64,000 nt of DNA from Herminiimonas sp. (lineage in GTDB: Bacteria; Pseudomonadota; Gammaproteobacteria; Burkholderiales; Burkholderiaceae_D), in contig DAIDBD010000007.1 of assembly GCA_027310305.1 (NCBI GenBank), positions 124,001 through 188,000 of the forward strand, in the 5' to 3' direction. The position numbers and the translations under genes are program-made. Below, piece after piece: positions 1 to 9,083 of this stretch (within the stretch, counting starts at the first letter, position 1; each line of letters begins with the position of its first letter). The notes under the pieces were generated by a model. It was not told the DNA's origin. It ran no database searches and saw only the letters and a list, made by a program, of their open reading frames with translations.

Positions 1-143
1 TCGACCTTGGCCTCTCGGGCCGCCTCGATGAACCAGTCCTCGTCACCTGCCACCACGTCCACGGCGACGGCCTTGCCTAATCCACCGCAACCGAAGAAGT
101 ATGACAGGGTTGATTCCTTGGTCGGAAATTGCTTGAAAAACAT
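1..143 (-). CDS. N-terminus of an MBL-fold metallo-hydrolase (persulfide dioxygenase-like), truncated by window edge
   Basis: Minus-strand translation from ATG at 143: MFFKQFPTKESTLSYFFGCGGLGKAVAVDVVAGDEDWFIEAAREAKV, typical MBL N-terminus; next to DsrE and rhodanese genes. Confidence 0.65.
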   Translation of the reverse strand, partial: MFFKQFPTKESTLSYFFGCGGLGKAVAVDVVAGDEDWFIEAAREAKV

Positions 144-157
144 CGTCAGTCCTCCCG

Positions 158-499
158 TCAGAACACCAGAACCTTGTCGGCCTCGGCCGTCCAGGCGGTC
201 AACTCGCTCAAGGTGCTGCGGCGGGTTCCCTCGATAAGTTCATCCGCGTTGATCCCACGGGCATCGAGGCAGGTGCCGCACAATCCCACTTCACCGCCGA
301 CCATGCGCAGCATGTCGCCCGCGTTGTAATAGCCCTCGGGGACGTGCTGGCCGGTCTTGGCGCAGGCAACGGCGTCTCCCATCAAGAACAGTCGAACCGT
401 CTCACCTTCACGCTTGGCCAGCGCTTTGGCGAGGCGCAGAGCGTTGTAGCTGCGCTCGCTCCCGTAGGGGGCATCATTGAGGATGAACAGAGTTTGCAT
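158..499 (-). CDS. DsrE/DsrF-like sulfur-relay family protein
   Basis: ORF 113 aa, MQTLFILNDAPYGSERSYNALRLAKAL...LCGTCLDARGI, DsrE-like motif. Confidence 0.85.
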   Translation of the reverse strand: MQTLFILNDAPYGSERSYNALRLAKALAKREGETVRLFLMGDAVACAKTGQHVPEGYYNAGDMLRMVGGEVGLCGTCLDARGINADELIEGTRRSTLSELTAWTAEADKVLVF

Positions 500-546
500 G
501 GCGGTCTCCGGGATCGTTTAGGTCGATGTTTGCTTCGCGCCGTGGC

Positions 547-1215
547 TTACTCTGTCGAGGTTTCGATGGGCAAGCCACCGGCGGCCCATTCGCTGACGCC
601 ATCGCTGATCTTCGTGGCATTGAAGCCGCGAGCGCGAAGTAGCTGCACCGCCTCATCGGACATGAGGCAGAACGGCCCACGGCAGTAGGCGACGATGGCA
701 CGGTCCGCAGGCAGATCGGCCAAGCGCTTTTCCAGTTCGTCCAGGGGCAACGAGCGGGCGAAAGGCAGATGGCCAGCGTTGAACTCGCTGGTGGGGCGCA
801 CGTCGATGACGACGATTTCCCCTTGCCGCGCCTTTTCGAGCAGGGTCTCTCGGCGTTCCGAAACCAGGGTGTCCGGCTGTGCCGTCATCTGCGCAAGGGC
901 GACTTGAAGCTCGACCAGATGCTCTTCGGCCGTTTCCCGCAGCGCTACCCATAGCTGCGACACGTCCCGGCCGCTCAGGCGGTAGTAGATGTATTTGCCA
1001 TCGCGCCGGGTCTCGACCAGCCGCGCCTCCCGCAGCGCCTTAAGATGGGCGCTGGCGAGCCGCATATCGATGCCGGCTTGGGAGGCTAAAGTCTCGACGC
1101 TCTTCTCGCCTTGCGCCAACAACTCAACCAATTCCAGTCGCTTCGGGCTGGCAAGGGATTTGCCGATTCGGGCGACCTGCTCGTAGAGCAGATCCTTCAA
1201 TGATCGTTTATTCAT
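547..1215 (-). CDS. ArsR-family regulator with C-terminal rhodanese domain
   Basis: ORF 222 aa; N-terminal ArsR wHTH (LVELLAQGEKSVETLASQAG), C-terminal rhodanese (VIDVRPTSEFNAGHLPFA...VAYCRGPFC). Confidence 0.9.
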   Translation of the reverse strand: MNKRSLKDLLYEQVARIGKSLASPKRLELVELLAQGEKSVETLASQAGIDMRLASAHLKALREARLVETRRDGKYIYYRLSGRDVSQLWVALRETAEEHLVELQVALAQMTAQPDTLVSERRETLLEKARQGEIVVIDVRPTSEFNAGHLPFARSLPLDELEKRLADLPADRAIVAYCRGPFCLMSDEAVQLLRARGFNATKISDGVSEWAAGGLPIETSTE

Positions 1216-1225
1216 ATTAACCCTC

Positions 1226-1245
1226 TAACGATTATTTGATTGTTA
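1226..1245. promoter_or_regulatory. Candidate ArsR-type operator upstream of the ArsR-rhodanese gene
   Basis: Imperfect dyad TAACGATTATTTGATTGTTA just upstream of the ATG. Confidence 0.4.
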
Positions 1246-1787
1246 GTCAACCCGCAGACTCGGCGAAGTAACGGAGCGGCCGAGGCACCAGAACCTCGGC
1301 CGCTCCCATACTCTTGGGGGTATGGTAAGCGCCGTTATCCACGAGACGCCTGCTTCTATTTCAGTCTGACAGCATTTCCCACCGGTCTCAGCGCGTGTGC
1401 GGACCGGTCGGAACGTACCCAGCCATGCAACATGGCGGCGATCTGCGAACTTGTGGCGAGCACGCTGATAGACCGCATGCACGCCAGCATATGTCAATCG
1501 GGTCTTGCCGAATTCCGGCAACGCAACAACGCTCTCTCCGGTACGCACGTGGCATGCGGAAAGGTTGTTGTTGCGAGATTCCACCGGCCCCGCCCTTGCA
1601 GTCAAGAGCGGATCGGCCCAGACATCTAACTTCCAGCATGGATGGCCCGCGACGATCAGGCCGAGGCAACGCTTGGTGCGCGTGAATGAGCATGGGCATC
1701 GACTCATTCGCTGTTGTTGCGTACGCCCGGAACGCTCAGGTCTTGAGGAGCTTTTGATGTAGAGATTCCTTGTGGGGAGATGGATGC

Positions 1788-2534
1788 ATGCACGACAGTC
1801 CACCAGTGTCCAAGGTCTACTATCGACCGATCGAAGCCGCCATACGCTGGGCGGGTTTGTTGAAACACAAGAAAGACATCTTGCGCTTGATAACGTCACC
1901 GAGGCAGATGCCCACGACGCTCAACTTCCCTGGATGGGGCGAGCTACGCCTATGCACCGAGCGTATCTACGATGCCATCTTCAACGGCGAACTCCCGTAC
2001 GGCTGCAATGGCATCACACTGGACGACAAGACGCTCTGGGATTCCCCCGACCTCACCATCAGGCATTTGGATCTCAAGCGTTGGATGCGGGACCACTACC
2101 CTGAAGAACGACCAGCCTTTCTCTTCAGCCGCCGCGAGCGCATCGCTCACCCCATCATCACCTTGGAAGCGGGGCAAGCGATGCTGGTGGAACGGCAGGC
2201 ACTGAAGGCAGAGCTGAAACACTGCCGGCGCCAAGTTGAGATGCTGCAGGAGCAGCATCACGTATTATCAAAACAGATCGAAGTGACGCCGGCAGGCAAC
2301 GAGTGCTCGATCACGGATCGGGCGGAATCGACCTACCAGCACATCATCGGCGGCATGCTTGATCTGATCCTGGGACAGTCTCCGGCTGGCACGCCTTACT
2401 CGAGCTTCAGGACGCAGGAAGCCATCGTCAGCGCACTGATCGCACATCACGGCGGCATCATGGGGATCACCGAGCGCACGCTGAATGGCAAGTTCGCCCA
2501 GGCTCGCCGAAGAGTGCGCAGCTCGGCCTCCTAG
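1788..2534 (+). CDS. Hypothetical protein, ICE left-end conserved type
   Basis: ORF track 1770..2534; ATG at 1788 (MHDSPPVSKVYYRPIEAAIRWAGLL), coherent protein composition. Confidence 0.6.
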   Translation: MHDSPPVSKVYYRPIEAAIRWAGLLKHKKDILRLITSPRQMPTTLNFPGWGELRLCTERIYDAIFNGELPYGCNGITLDDKTLWDSPDLTIRHLDLKRWMRDHYPEERPAFLFSRRERIAHPIITLEAGQAMLVERQALKAELKHCRRQVEMLQEQHHVLSKQIEVTPAGNECSITDRAESTYQHIIGGMLDLILGQSPAGTPYSSFRTQEAIVSALIAHHGGIMGITERTLNGKFAQARRRVRSSAS

Positions 2535-2710
2535 CTAGCGCTGCCGAGAGCCGAGCCGTCATCCTACGGGCGCGCTGCTCCTGTCGCATTCCGACTTGCA
2601 AGCTTGTATGTGCAGTTTCGGAAACTGCATTTGCAATGGCTTCCAGCAGCGATGTCTATTTAATGAGGGTCACGCCAACGAACGCCACTGAGCGTTAAGG
2701 AGTGACCATC

Positions 2711-2923
2711 ATGTCGCAGACGCCTGCATTGCCGCCGGGCGAGCGCCGCATCTTGCGGCTCGACGAAGTCGAAGCCAAGTCTGGTTTCAAGCGCGCCCAC
2801 ATCTACAGCCTGATGAAGAAAGGCGAGTTCCCCCAGGCACTGCGCCTTGGGGTTCGCGCCGTCGGCTGGGATTCGACCGAGGTGGACCACTGGATCAGCG
2901 AACGCCTCAAGAACCGGGTGTGA
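2711..2923 (+). CDS. AlpA family transcriptional regulator
   Basis: RRILRLDEVEAKSGFKRAHIYSLMKKGEFPQALRLGVRAVGWDSTEVDHWISER, AlpA signature. Confidence 0.9.
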   Translation: MSQTPALPPGERRILRLDEVEAKSGFKRAHIYSLMKKGEFPQALRLGVRAVGWDSTEVDHWISERLKNRV

Positions 2924-2967
2924 CCGGCTCTCCCACGAATTCACAGAACGTCTACGAGGAGAGCCTG

Positions 2968-3837
2968 ATGCAGGTCATATCCATCATTTCCACGAAGGGC
3001 GGTGTCGGCAAGACGACCACCGCTGCGAACCTGGGCGGCTTGGTTGCCGACGCCGGCCTGCGCGTGCTGCTGCTCGACCTCGACGTCCAGCCCACGCTGT
3101 CGTCCTACTATGAACTGGCGCACCGAGCCCCTGGCGGCATCTACGAGTTGCTGGCATTCAATGAGCAGCGCCTGGAGCAGTTGGTATCGCGGACTGCCAT
3201 CGCCGGCCTGGACCTGGTTCTGTCCAATGACGACCGGGGCGAGCTGAACACGCTGCTGCTGCACGCCCCGGATGGGCGTTTGCGTCTGCGCCACCTGTTG
3301 CCCACCCTGGCAGCGCAGTACGACTTGGTGCTGATCGACACCCAGGGCGCGCGCAGCGTGCTGCTGGAAATGGCGGTACTTGCCTCCGATGTCGCGCTTT
3401 CGCCCGTGACCCCGGAAATCCTGGCTGCGCGCGAACTGCGTCGCGGCACCCTGCAGTTGATCGAGGACATCTCCCCGTACCGGCATCTCGGTATAGCGCC
3501 TCCTCCGTTGCATCTGCTGATCAACCGCGTGCATCCGGTTTCGTCGAATGCGAAGTTGATCCAACAGGCACTGCGCGACGTGTTCGCGGGCCAAGTCGGC
3601 GTGCATGTCCTGGACACGGACGTTCCTGCCATCGAAGCCTATCCCCGCGCATCGACGAAGGGCCTGCCGGTGCACCGCGTCGAGTACCGACAACCTCTGG
3701 GGCGGGTCGCGCCGGCTGCACTGGAGACCATGCGTGCCCTGGCGGGGGAGCTGTTTCCGGCATGGCGTGAGCGCTTCGCGCTGGTGTCAGGCAAGCCCAA
3801 TGATTCCAGGGGAGCCCGCCATGGCGAACGCGCATGA
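2968..3837 (+). CDS. parA: ParA family protein (ICE partition/maintenance)
   Basis: MQVISIISTKGGVGKTTTAANLGG, deviant Walker A; ORF 2920..3837. Confidence 0.92.
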   Translation: MQVISIISTKGGVGKTTTAANLGGLVADAGLRVLLLDLDVQPTLSSYYELAHRAPGGIYELLAFNEQRLEQLVSRTAIAGLDLVLSNDDRGELNTLLLHAPDGRLRLRHLLPTLAAQYDLVLIDTQGARSVLLEMAVLASDVALSPVTPEILAARELRRGTLQLIEDISPYRHLGIAPPPLHLLINRVHPVSSNAKLIQQALRDVFAGQVGVHVLDTDVPAIEAYPRASTKGLPVHRVEYRQPLGRVAPAALETMRALAGELFPAWRERFALVSGKPNDSRGARHGERA

Positions 3838-4081
3838 ACTGGCGCGCGGCCACAAGCGATTGCGCGCCTTGATCGAATTCGCCCTCGCGGAGGGTTGGCA
3901 CGTCAAGCGAACGCCTGGAGGTCATCTCAAGTTCACCAAGCACGGCTGTGCGCCGATCTACACCAGTTCGACGGCCAGCGACCATCGGGCCAGCCTCAAT
4001 GCCCGGGCGCAGATCCGCCGTGCCGATCGCGAGGCCCGTTGCGCCCTCGATGCCAAGGCGATGGGAGGCGGGCATGGCTGA
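3821..4081 (+). CDS. Small HicA-like protein between parA and parB
   Basis: MANAHELARGHKRLRALIEFALAEGWHVKRTPGGHLKFTKHG..., overlaps parA end and parB start; HicA-like GGHLKF motif. Confidence 0.6.
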   Translation: MANAHELARGHKRLRALIEFALAEGWHVKRTPGGHLKFTKHGCAPIYTSSTASDHRASLNARAQIRRADREARCALDAKAMGGGHG

Positions 4082-5768
4082 AATGACCCCTCGTGACATG
4101 GCGGACAAATTGCTCGCCGCCGGGTTTCAGCGCACCGGTCCCGCCGCCACGACGTTGAGCGATCCGATCGCCGACACGCCGATGATCGTGACGCTGGACC
4201 AGTTGCGCCCGTATGACCACGACCCTCGCGTCAAGCGCAATCCGGCTTACGAAGAAATCAAGGCGTCCATCCGCGAGCGCGGACTGGATGCGCCACCGGC
4301 GATTACGCGCAGGCCCGGCGAAGAACACTTCATCATTCGCAATGGCGGCAATACGCGATTGGCCATCCTTCGCGAGCTGTGGACCGAGACCAAGCAGGAA
4401 CGCTTCTTCCGTATCTCCTGCCTGTTTCGCCCCTGGCCGGAACGGGGCGAGATCGTCGCCTTGACGGGCCACCTGGCCGAAAACGAGCTGCGCGGCGGCT
4501 TGACCTTCATCGAGCGCGCCCTGGGCGTAGAGAAAGCGCGTGAGTTCTACGAACAGGAAATCGGCGGCGCGCTCACCCAGTCCGAGCTGGCGCGGCGCCT
4601 GACAGCCGATGGCTACCCGGTGCAGCAATCGCACATCAGCCGCATGCAGGACGCGATCCGCTACCTGCTGCCGGCAATCCCGACGGTGCTGTACGGTGGG
4701 CTGGGCCGGCACCAGGTGGAGCGGCTCGCGGTGCTGCGCAGGGCATGCGAGCGCACCTGGGAACAGCGCGCCTTGGGCCGTCACCTCGCCGTGGACTTCG
4801 CCTCGCTGTTCCAGGATGCGCTGTCGCAGTTCGACACGCAGCCTGACGGTTTCTCGCTCCAGCGAGTGCAGGACGAGTTGGTGGGCCAGATGGCCGAGCT
4901 GCTGGAAGCGGACTACGACACGCTGAGCCTGGAAATCAATGACAGCGAAAGCCGGCAGCGGGCGTTGACCAGCGAGCCGTCGCCGGCAAGCCCGGTGGCC
5001 CCCATCGTATCTGCTGCACCACAGCCTGTATCACCACCTCCGGCGGCGGCAACTGCACAGTGGGCTGGCGCGCCGACTGGTCCCGCTGTTCCGATGGCCT
5101 CAGCACAGCCCGCTACAGTTCCCGCGGCCGGCACCGAGCGGGCCACGGAAGCGGACTCCGCACCAAATCCGACTGGCAGCGATGTGGAGCGTCTGCAGGG
5201 ACACATCGTATCTCCGGCGCCGACGACCGAACGCCTGCAATCCCTCCAGCGTCTGGTGGCCGACCAATTGGGCGGCAAGCTGCCCGACTTCGAGGCCAAT
5301 GCCTTGCGCGCGATTCCCGTGCAGGTCGGCGGGCTCTACCCCATCTCGGATGTCTGGTACATCGAGCCCGGACTGGACGTGCCGGACCGGCTCCGCGTGC
5401 ATATCGCGCAGTTCGCTTGCGAGATCGCCGAGGAGGCGGCGGTCGGCGGGCACATCGAGCCGATTGCGCGCGGTATCGGTTTCGTTTGCATGGCTCCACC
5501 CGCTGCACAAGCGAAGGCCTTGACTGCTTTCGCTCGCGCCGTACTGACCCTGCTCGATGCGCTAAGCGACGCGCCGGCACCCGCAACAGGGTTTGATCGT
5601 ACGCGATTGGCCGACGACCTGGCGCCGCTGCTTCATAGCAGCGGTGGCGCTTCCATGCGTCTGAGTGATGCCGGTCTGGTGAAGCTGTTTCGGCTGCTGC
5701 GCCTGGCGCGCCGACTGCTGGACCTGGAGAGCGGCACGGTGTCCGCTGATCCAGGCCATGGTTCCTGA
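4074..5768 (+). CDS. parB: ParB family protein, PFGI-1-class ICE type
   Basis: IVTLDQLRPYDHDPRVKRNPAYEEIKASIRERGL, ParB N-terminal domain; 564 aa, follows parA. Confidence 0.9.
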   Translation: MAEMTPRDMADKLLAAGFQRTGPAATTLSDPIADTPMIVTLDQLRPYDHDPRVKRNPAYEEIKASIRERGLDAPPAITRRPGEEHFIIRNGGNTRLAILRELWTETKQERFFRISCLFRPWPERGEIVALTGHLAENELRGGLTFIERALGVEKAREFYEQEIGGALTQSELARRLTADGYPVQQSHISRMQDAIRYLLPAIPTVLYGGLGRHQVERLAVLRRACERTWEQRALGRHLAVDFASLFQDALSQFDTQPDGFSLQRVQDELVGQMAELLEADYDTLSLEINDSESRQRALTSEPSPASPVAPIVSAAPQPVSPPPAAATAQWAGAPTGPAVPMASAQPATVPAAGTERATEADSAPNPTGSDVERLQGHIVSPAPTTERLQSLQRLVADQLGGKLPDFEANALRAIPVQVGGLYPISDVWYIEPGLDVPDRLRVHIAQFACEIAEEAAVGGHIEPIARGIGFVCMAPPAAQAKALTAFARAVLTLLDALSDAPAPATGFDRTRLADDLAPLLHSSGGASMRLSDAGLVKLFRLLRLARRLLDLESGTVSADPGHGS

Positions 5769-5783
5769 GCGAGGGAGACCGCC

Positions 5784-6344
5784 ATGTCGTCACCTCATCC
5801 GCTCAACCAGGCCGTCATCGCCCAGGCGCTGCACGATCTGCGCAACGGCCAACTGCGCCGCTGCAAGGCGATGGGCTTCGGCGAAGAGGAGCTGGATGCG
5901 CTCAAGCATCCGGCGCTGGTCAGCGTGCTGGTCAACACCACCGTGTCGTGGTGTTCGGTCTCGATCAACCGCGAGGTGCTGAAGCGGCTGCTCAGCCAAG
6001 TGCAGGACGTGGAGCAGGAAATCGCCACGGTGGACCGCATGCTGCGCCTGGGGGCAAGCACGGAGATGGTGAGCCGCTTCTACGGTCTCACGCATCAGGA
6101 AGTCGCCCTGCGGCGCGACATCCTCGGGCTGCCGAAGCGCAAGGGGCGGCATCCGGTGCTGGACGAGGCGCAGGAAACCGCCCTATGGAAGCACTGGAAG
6201 GCCGGCGTCACCGAGCGTCATATCGCGTTGAGCGACGATCTGGCCATGCTGGGCCTGACCATGGACCTCGCCGAGACGCTGACGCTGCCGATGTCGGTGG
6301 TCTGGGCGGCGATACGGAACTGGATCGACCAGGGGCTGGTGTAG
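5784..6344 (+). CDS. DUF2857 domain-containing protein
   Basis: 186 aa ORF in conserved ICE position between parB and rep; sequence resembles DUF2857 as recalled. Confidence 0.75.
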   Translation: MSSPHPLNQAVIAQALHDLRNGQLRRCKAMGFGEEELDALKHPALVSVLVNTTVSWCSVSINREVLKRLLSQVQDVEQEIATVDRMLRLGASTEMVSRFYGLTHQEVALRRDILGLPKRKGRHPVLDEAQETALWKHWKAGVTERHIALSDDLAMLGLTMDLAETLTLPMSVVWAAIRNWIDQGLV

Positions 6345-6347
6345 GCC

Positions 6348-7532
6348 ATGGCGACGGGCAGCGCACCACGGCGCGATGGTCCCATGGCGCTGTCGGCGCT
6401 GTTCGACGATGCGCTGCAGAACCTGGCGCAAGGGCCAGGCACGGCGCCACCCGGCGACGGCTTCCTGTATAGCGGCAATCGCCATGAAAGCGTGCCGCGC
6501 GCGCTGTTCCTCGATCGACGCCTGACTCCGCTGGAGCGCAACGCCTGGCAGGTCTTCCGCTTCCAGCTCAACGACGACGGCGTGACGGCCTTTCCGACCT
6601 ATGACCAGCTCCGGCCTTACCTGGCCTCGATGCCGTGCGGGGCGCAGGCCTCGCACGAGACCGTCGCGCGCGCCTTGACGCTGCTGCGCCTGACGCGCTG
6701 GCTCAGCCTGGTGCGCCGCCGGCGCGACCCCAAGACCGGTCGCATCCTGGGCAACCTCTATGTCCTGCACGACGAACCGCTGACGCCCTTCGAGGCGATG
6801 CAGCTCGACCCCGACTATCTGGGCTTGGTGAGCCAAGCCCTCACCCATGCCGCCAAGGCGGTGCAGATCGTCGGCATGCACACGCTGAAGGAGATTGCCG
6901 AAGACCCGCTGCTCAGCGGCCGCACGTTGCCGACGCGCTTGCAGGTGCTGGCGCAGCACATGGCCCGGCATGGTTGGGTGACGCCAAGTTATCCACAGCA
7001 GGGCGGAAACCACGATTCCGAAGACGGCACGGAAGGCTTGCTTCGGAATGCAAATCCCCCGTCTTCGGAATCCGAAGTGGGGCCGAAACCCGCGCCGGAT
7101 GGCTCTCTTCGGAATCCGAAGGAGGACCGTACAGTACGTAAGGATCGTATAAATGAAGTACGTACAGTACCGCGCGCGAGGGCCTTGCAGAACCTGCGAC
7201 TACCCGAGCGTTTCCTGCGCTTGAAGGATGAGCAGCAGGCCGGCGCGCTGGTGGCGCTGCAACAGGTGGACGAGGCGCAGCGGCAGGCGGTGCTCGACGA
7301 GTGGGCGGCACGCTGCCGTAACAGCGCGGTGCGCAACCCGGCCGGCTACCTGTTCGGCATCATCCAGAAGGCGATCCGCGGAGAGTTCAAGGCCTGGGCG
7401 GGAGAAAGTGCATCGGCGCCGCCAGCGCCTCCACCACCTGCGCCATCGTCACCGCCAGCATCCCGTGCCACTGATCCCGAGGTGGCACGTGCCTACCTGG
7501 CGCGGCTGCGGTCGGCCCTGCACGACCCTTGA
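6348..7532 (+). CDS. STY4528-like pathogenicity-island/ICE replication protein
   Basis: 394 aa; LTPLERNAWQVFRFQLNDDGVTAFPTYDQLRPYLASMPCG..., conserved position. Confidence 0.8.
   Translation: MATGSAPRRDGPMALSALFDDALQNLAQGPGTAPPGDGFLYSGNRHESVPRALFLDRRLTPLERNAWQVFRFQLNDDGVTAFPTYDQLRPYLASMPCGAQASHETVARALTLLRLTRWLSLVRRRRDPKTGRILGNLYVLHDEPLTPFEAMQLDPDYLGLVSQALTHAAKAVQIVGMHTLKEIAEDPLLSGRTLPTRLQVLAQHMARHGWVTPSYPQQGGNHDSEDGTEGLLRNANPPSSESEVGPKPAPDGSLRNPKEDRTVRKDRINEVRTVPRARALQNLRLPERFLRLKDEQQAGALVALQQVDEAQRQAVLDEWAARCRNSAVRNPAGYLFGIIQKAIRGEFKAWAGESASAPPAPPPPAPSSPPASRATDPEVARAYLARLRSALHDP
6989..7170. other. Candidate replication origin inside the rep gene: DnaA box plus iteron-like palindromes
   Basis: TTATCCACA (6989-6997); half sites ATTCCGAAG (7015-7023), CTTCGGAAT (7041-7049); CTTCGGAATCCGAAG at 7063-7077 and 7107-7121; GTACAGTAC at 7129-7137 and 7162-7170 around an A/T-richer stretch. 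Confidence 0.45.
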
Positions 7533-7541
7533 GCGATCCGG

Positions 7542-7558
7542 CTATCCCCTGGGGATAG
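7542..7558. repeat. Palindrome CTATCCCCTGGGGATAG (copy 1)
   Basis: 17-bp sequence identical to 9519-9535; related CTATCCCCAGGGGAT at 7621-7635. Confidence 0.7.
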
Positions 7559-7620
7559 GCCGAACAGGCAGCTTTCCGCCGGTTGCCGGACGCTCATCCC
7601 GATCATCACCTTCAGCAGGG

Positions 7621-7635
7621 CTATCCCCAGGGGAT
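7621..7635. repeat. Palindrome CTATCCCCAGGGGAT (copy 2, variant)
   Basis: Direct reading, upstream of TIGR03761 gene. Confidence 0.65.
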
Positions 7636-7767
7636 GGCTGGTACAGACAGCCTTCCATTGACGGACAAACAGGCAAACCGGGCGGGCGTTAGATGCGGTT
7701 TGTTGACTGACGGCCTTCCGGCTGGTGCTGATGCTGACGACTCGTTCATTCACCGCGAGTCGTCCCC

Positions 7768-8538
7768 ATGGCCAACGAACCCCTGCAACTGAATCTCGGA
7801 TCGCTGCGCAGCGCGATGTCGCTGACGCTGCACACCCACCACGCATCGCGCATCTGGCATGGCCGCGCGCCGGCCGAGGGGCGTCCCGGCATCATCGGCC
7901 TCAACGGCTACATCAGCGTGATGAACAAGATGAAGCGCGGCGCCGAGCAGGACGACCCCTACTCGGACTGGTGGATGCTGCGCATCGAAGACAAGCTCAC
8001 GCAGACCAAAGCCAGCCTGCAGACGTTACGCGAACAGGTGGACCAGGCGCTGGCTGACGTGCCGCCCGCGCTGTCCCTGGGCGAGAACATGAACGTGCAG
8101 CCGGTGAAGCTGCCGCTGTTCGTCAACGCGCAGCTCGGCTTCATGGCGGTGTACCTGCTGGCCGACTACGACGACCTCGCACGCAAACTGATCCTGGCCC
8201 ACCACACGGCACTGATCGACCGCAGCACGCTGGAGCGTTGGCTCAACGATGGCGCTCATGCGCTGCGCAGCCTGTTTTCCCTGGCGCAGCAGTACCGCTA
8301 TTCCGGCACGACGCGCGACGACTTCGCGGCGAAGAACGCTGCGGCGCGGGCGGCGCTGGAGAAGTTCGGCGAGCTGCCGCAGGACGTGCTCGAAGGCACC
8401 CACCGCTCGCGCTTTGCGCCACCCATCGCACGGCGGGGAAGTCGGCCCGAGGCATCGGTCGCTGATGCTTTGGAGTCCGGCCTTGCCGATGGCGCAGGCG
8501 ATGTGGCAGGACAAGATGATGGGGGCGACAAGGCATGA
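7768..8538 (+). CDS. TIGR03761-like integrating conjugative element protein
   Basis: 256 aa, LGSLRSAMSLTLHTHHASRIWHGRAPAEGRPGIIGLNGYISVMNKMKRGAEQDDPYSDWWMLRIE. Confidence 0.85.
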   Translation: MANEPLQLNLGSLRSAMSLTLHTHHASRIWHGRAPAEGRPGIIGLNGYISVMNKMKRGAEQDDPYSDWWMLRIEDKLTQTKASLQTLREQVDQALADVPPALSLGENMNVQPVKLPLFVNAQLGFMAVYLLADYDDLARKLILAHHTALIDRSTLERWLNDGAHALRSLFSLAQQYRYSGTTRDDFAAKNAAARAALEKFGELPQDVLEGTHRSRFAPPIARRGSRPEASVADALESGLADGAGDVAGQDDGGDKA

Positions 8539-9083
8539 CGGCTCTTTCTTCTTCCGGCCATCCAGCGCGCTTCATTCCACTGGCACAGGCGGACTTCCAG
8601 CGGCTGGAACACGCAGTCTACCTAAAAGGCCTTTTACAGCCTTTTAAAGGTAAGGGGAGTCTGGAGACCTGGGCCAGCCAGTGCATGGCGCTGCGCGACG
8701 AGCTGATCGTCCTGGCGCAACGGCAAGTGTTGCCCCAGGCGCGGGCCTATCCCTTCAACCTGCTCGATGTGCACCTGGCCCAGCAGACGACCGGCGCAGG
8801 GACGACCTTTCTGCGCTGGCGCAACCTCGACCGCTCATCCATGGGCGTGGCCTTGTGGGCGTCGCTGCTCGATCGCCCCGCGACACCGGCCTCGCTGATC
8901 GACGACCTGTATGCGCTGGAGCTGCAGCGCATTGGGTTGAACATGCAGATCAGCCTGACCCACAGCATCGCCCGCCTTGCCCTGGAATGCGCCAGCCGGA
9001 TGGCCCAAGCCGAGGCGATTTATCTGCGACGTGTCCACGGGCATGCCGCGTCCGCTTCCACCACCCCCAAGGAGTCACCATGA
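8535..9083 (+). CDS. DUF3158-like ICE protein
   Basis: 182 aa, overlaps upstream gene by 4 nt; conserved ICE position before ssb. Confidence 0.75.
   Translation: MTALSSSGHPARFIPLAQADFQRLEHAVYLKGLLQPFKGKGSLETWASQCMALRDELIVLAQRQVLPQARAYPFNLLDVHLAQQTTGAGTTFLRWRNLDRSSMGVALWASLLDRPATPASLIDDLYALELQRIGLNMQISLTHSIARLALECASRMAQAEAIYLRRVHGHAASASTTPKESP

Noticed and set aside
1243-1899. 218-aa minus-strand ORF and overlapping small ORFs between ArsR and the first ICE gene
   Set aside because: Several overlapping frames of similar low quality, no RBS/domain support; treated as noncoding.
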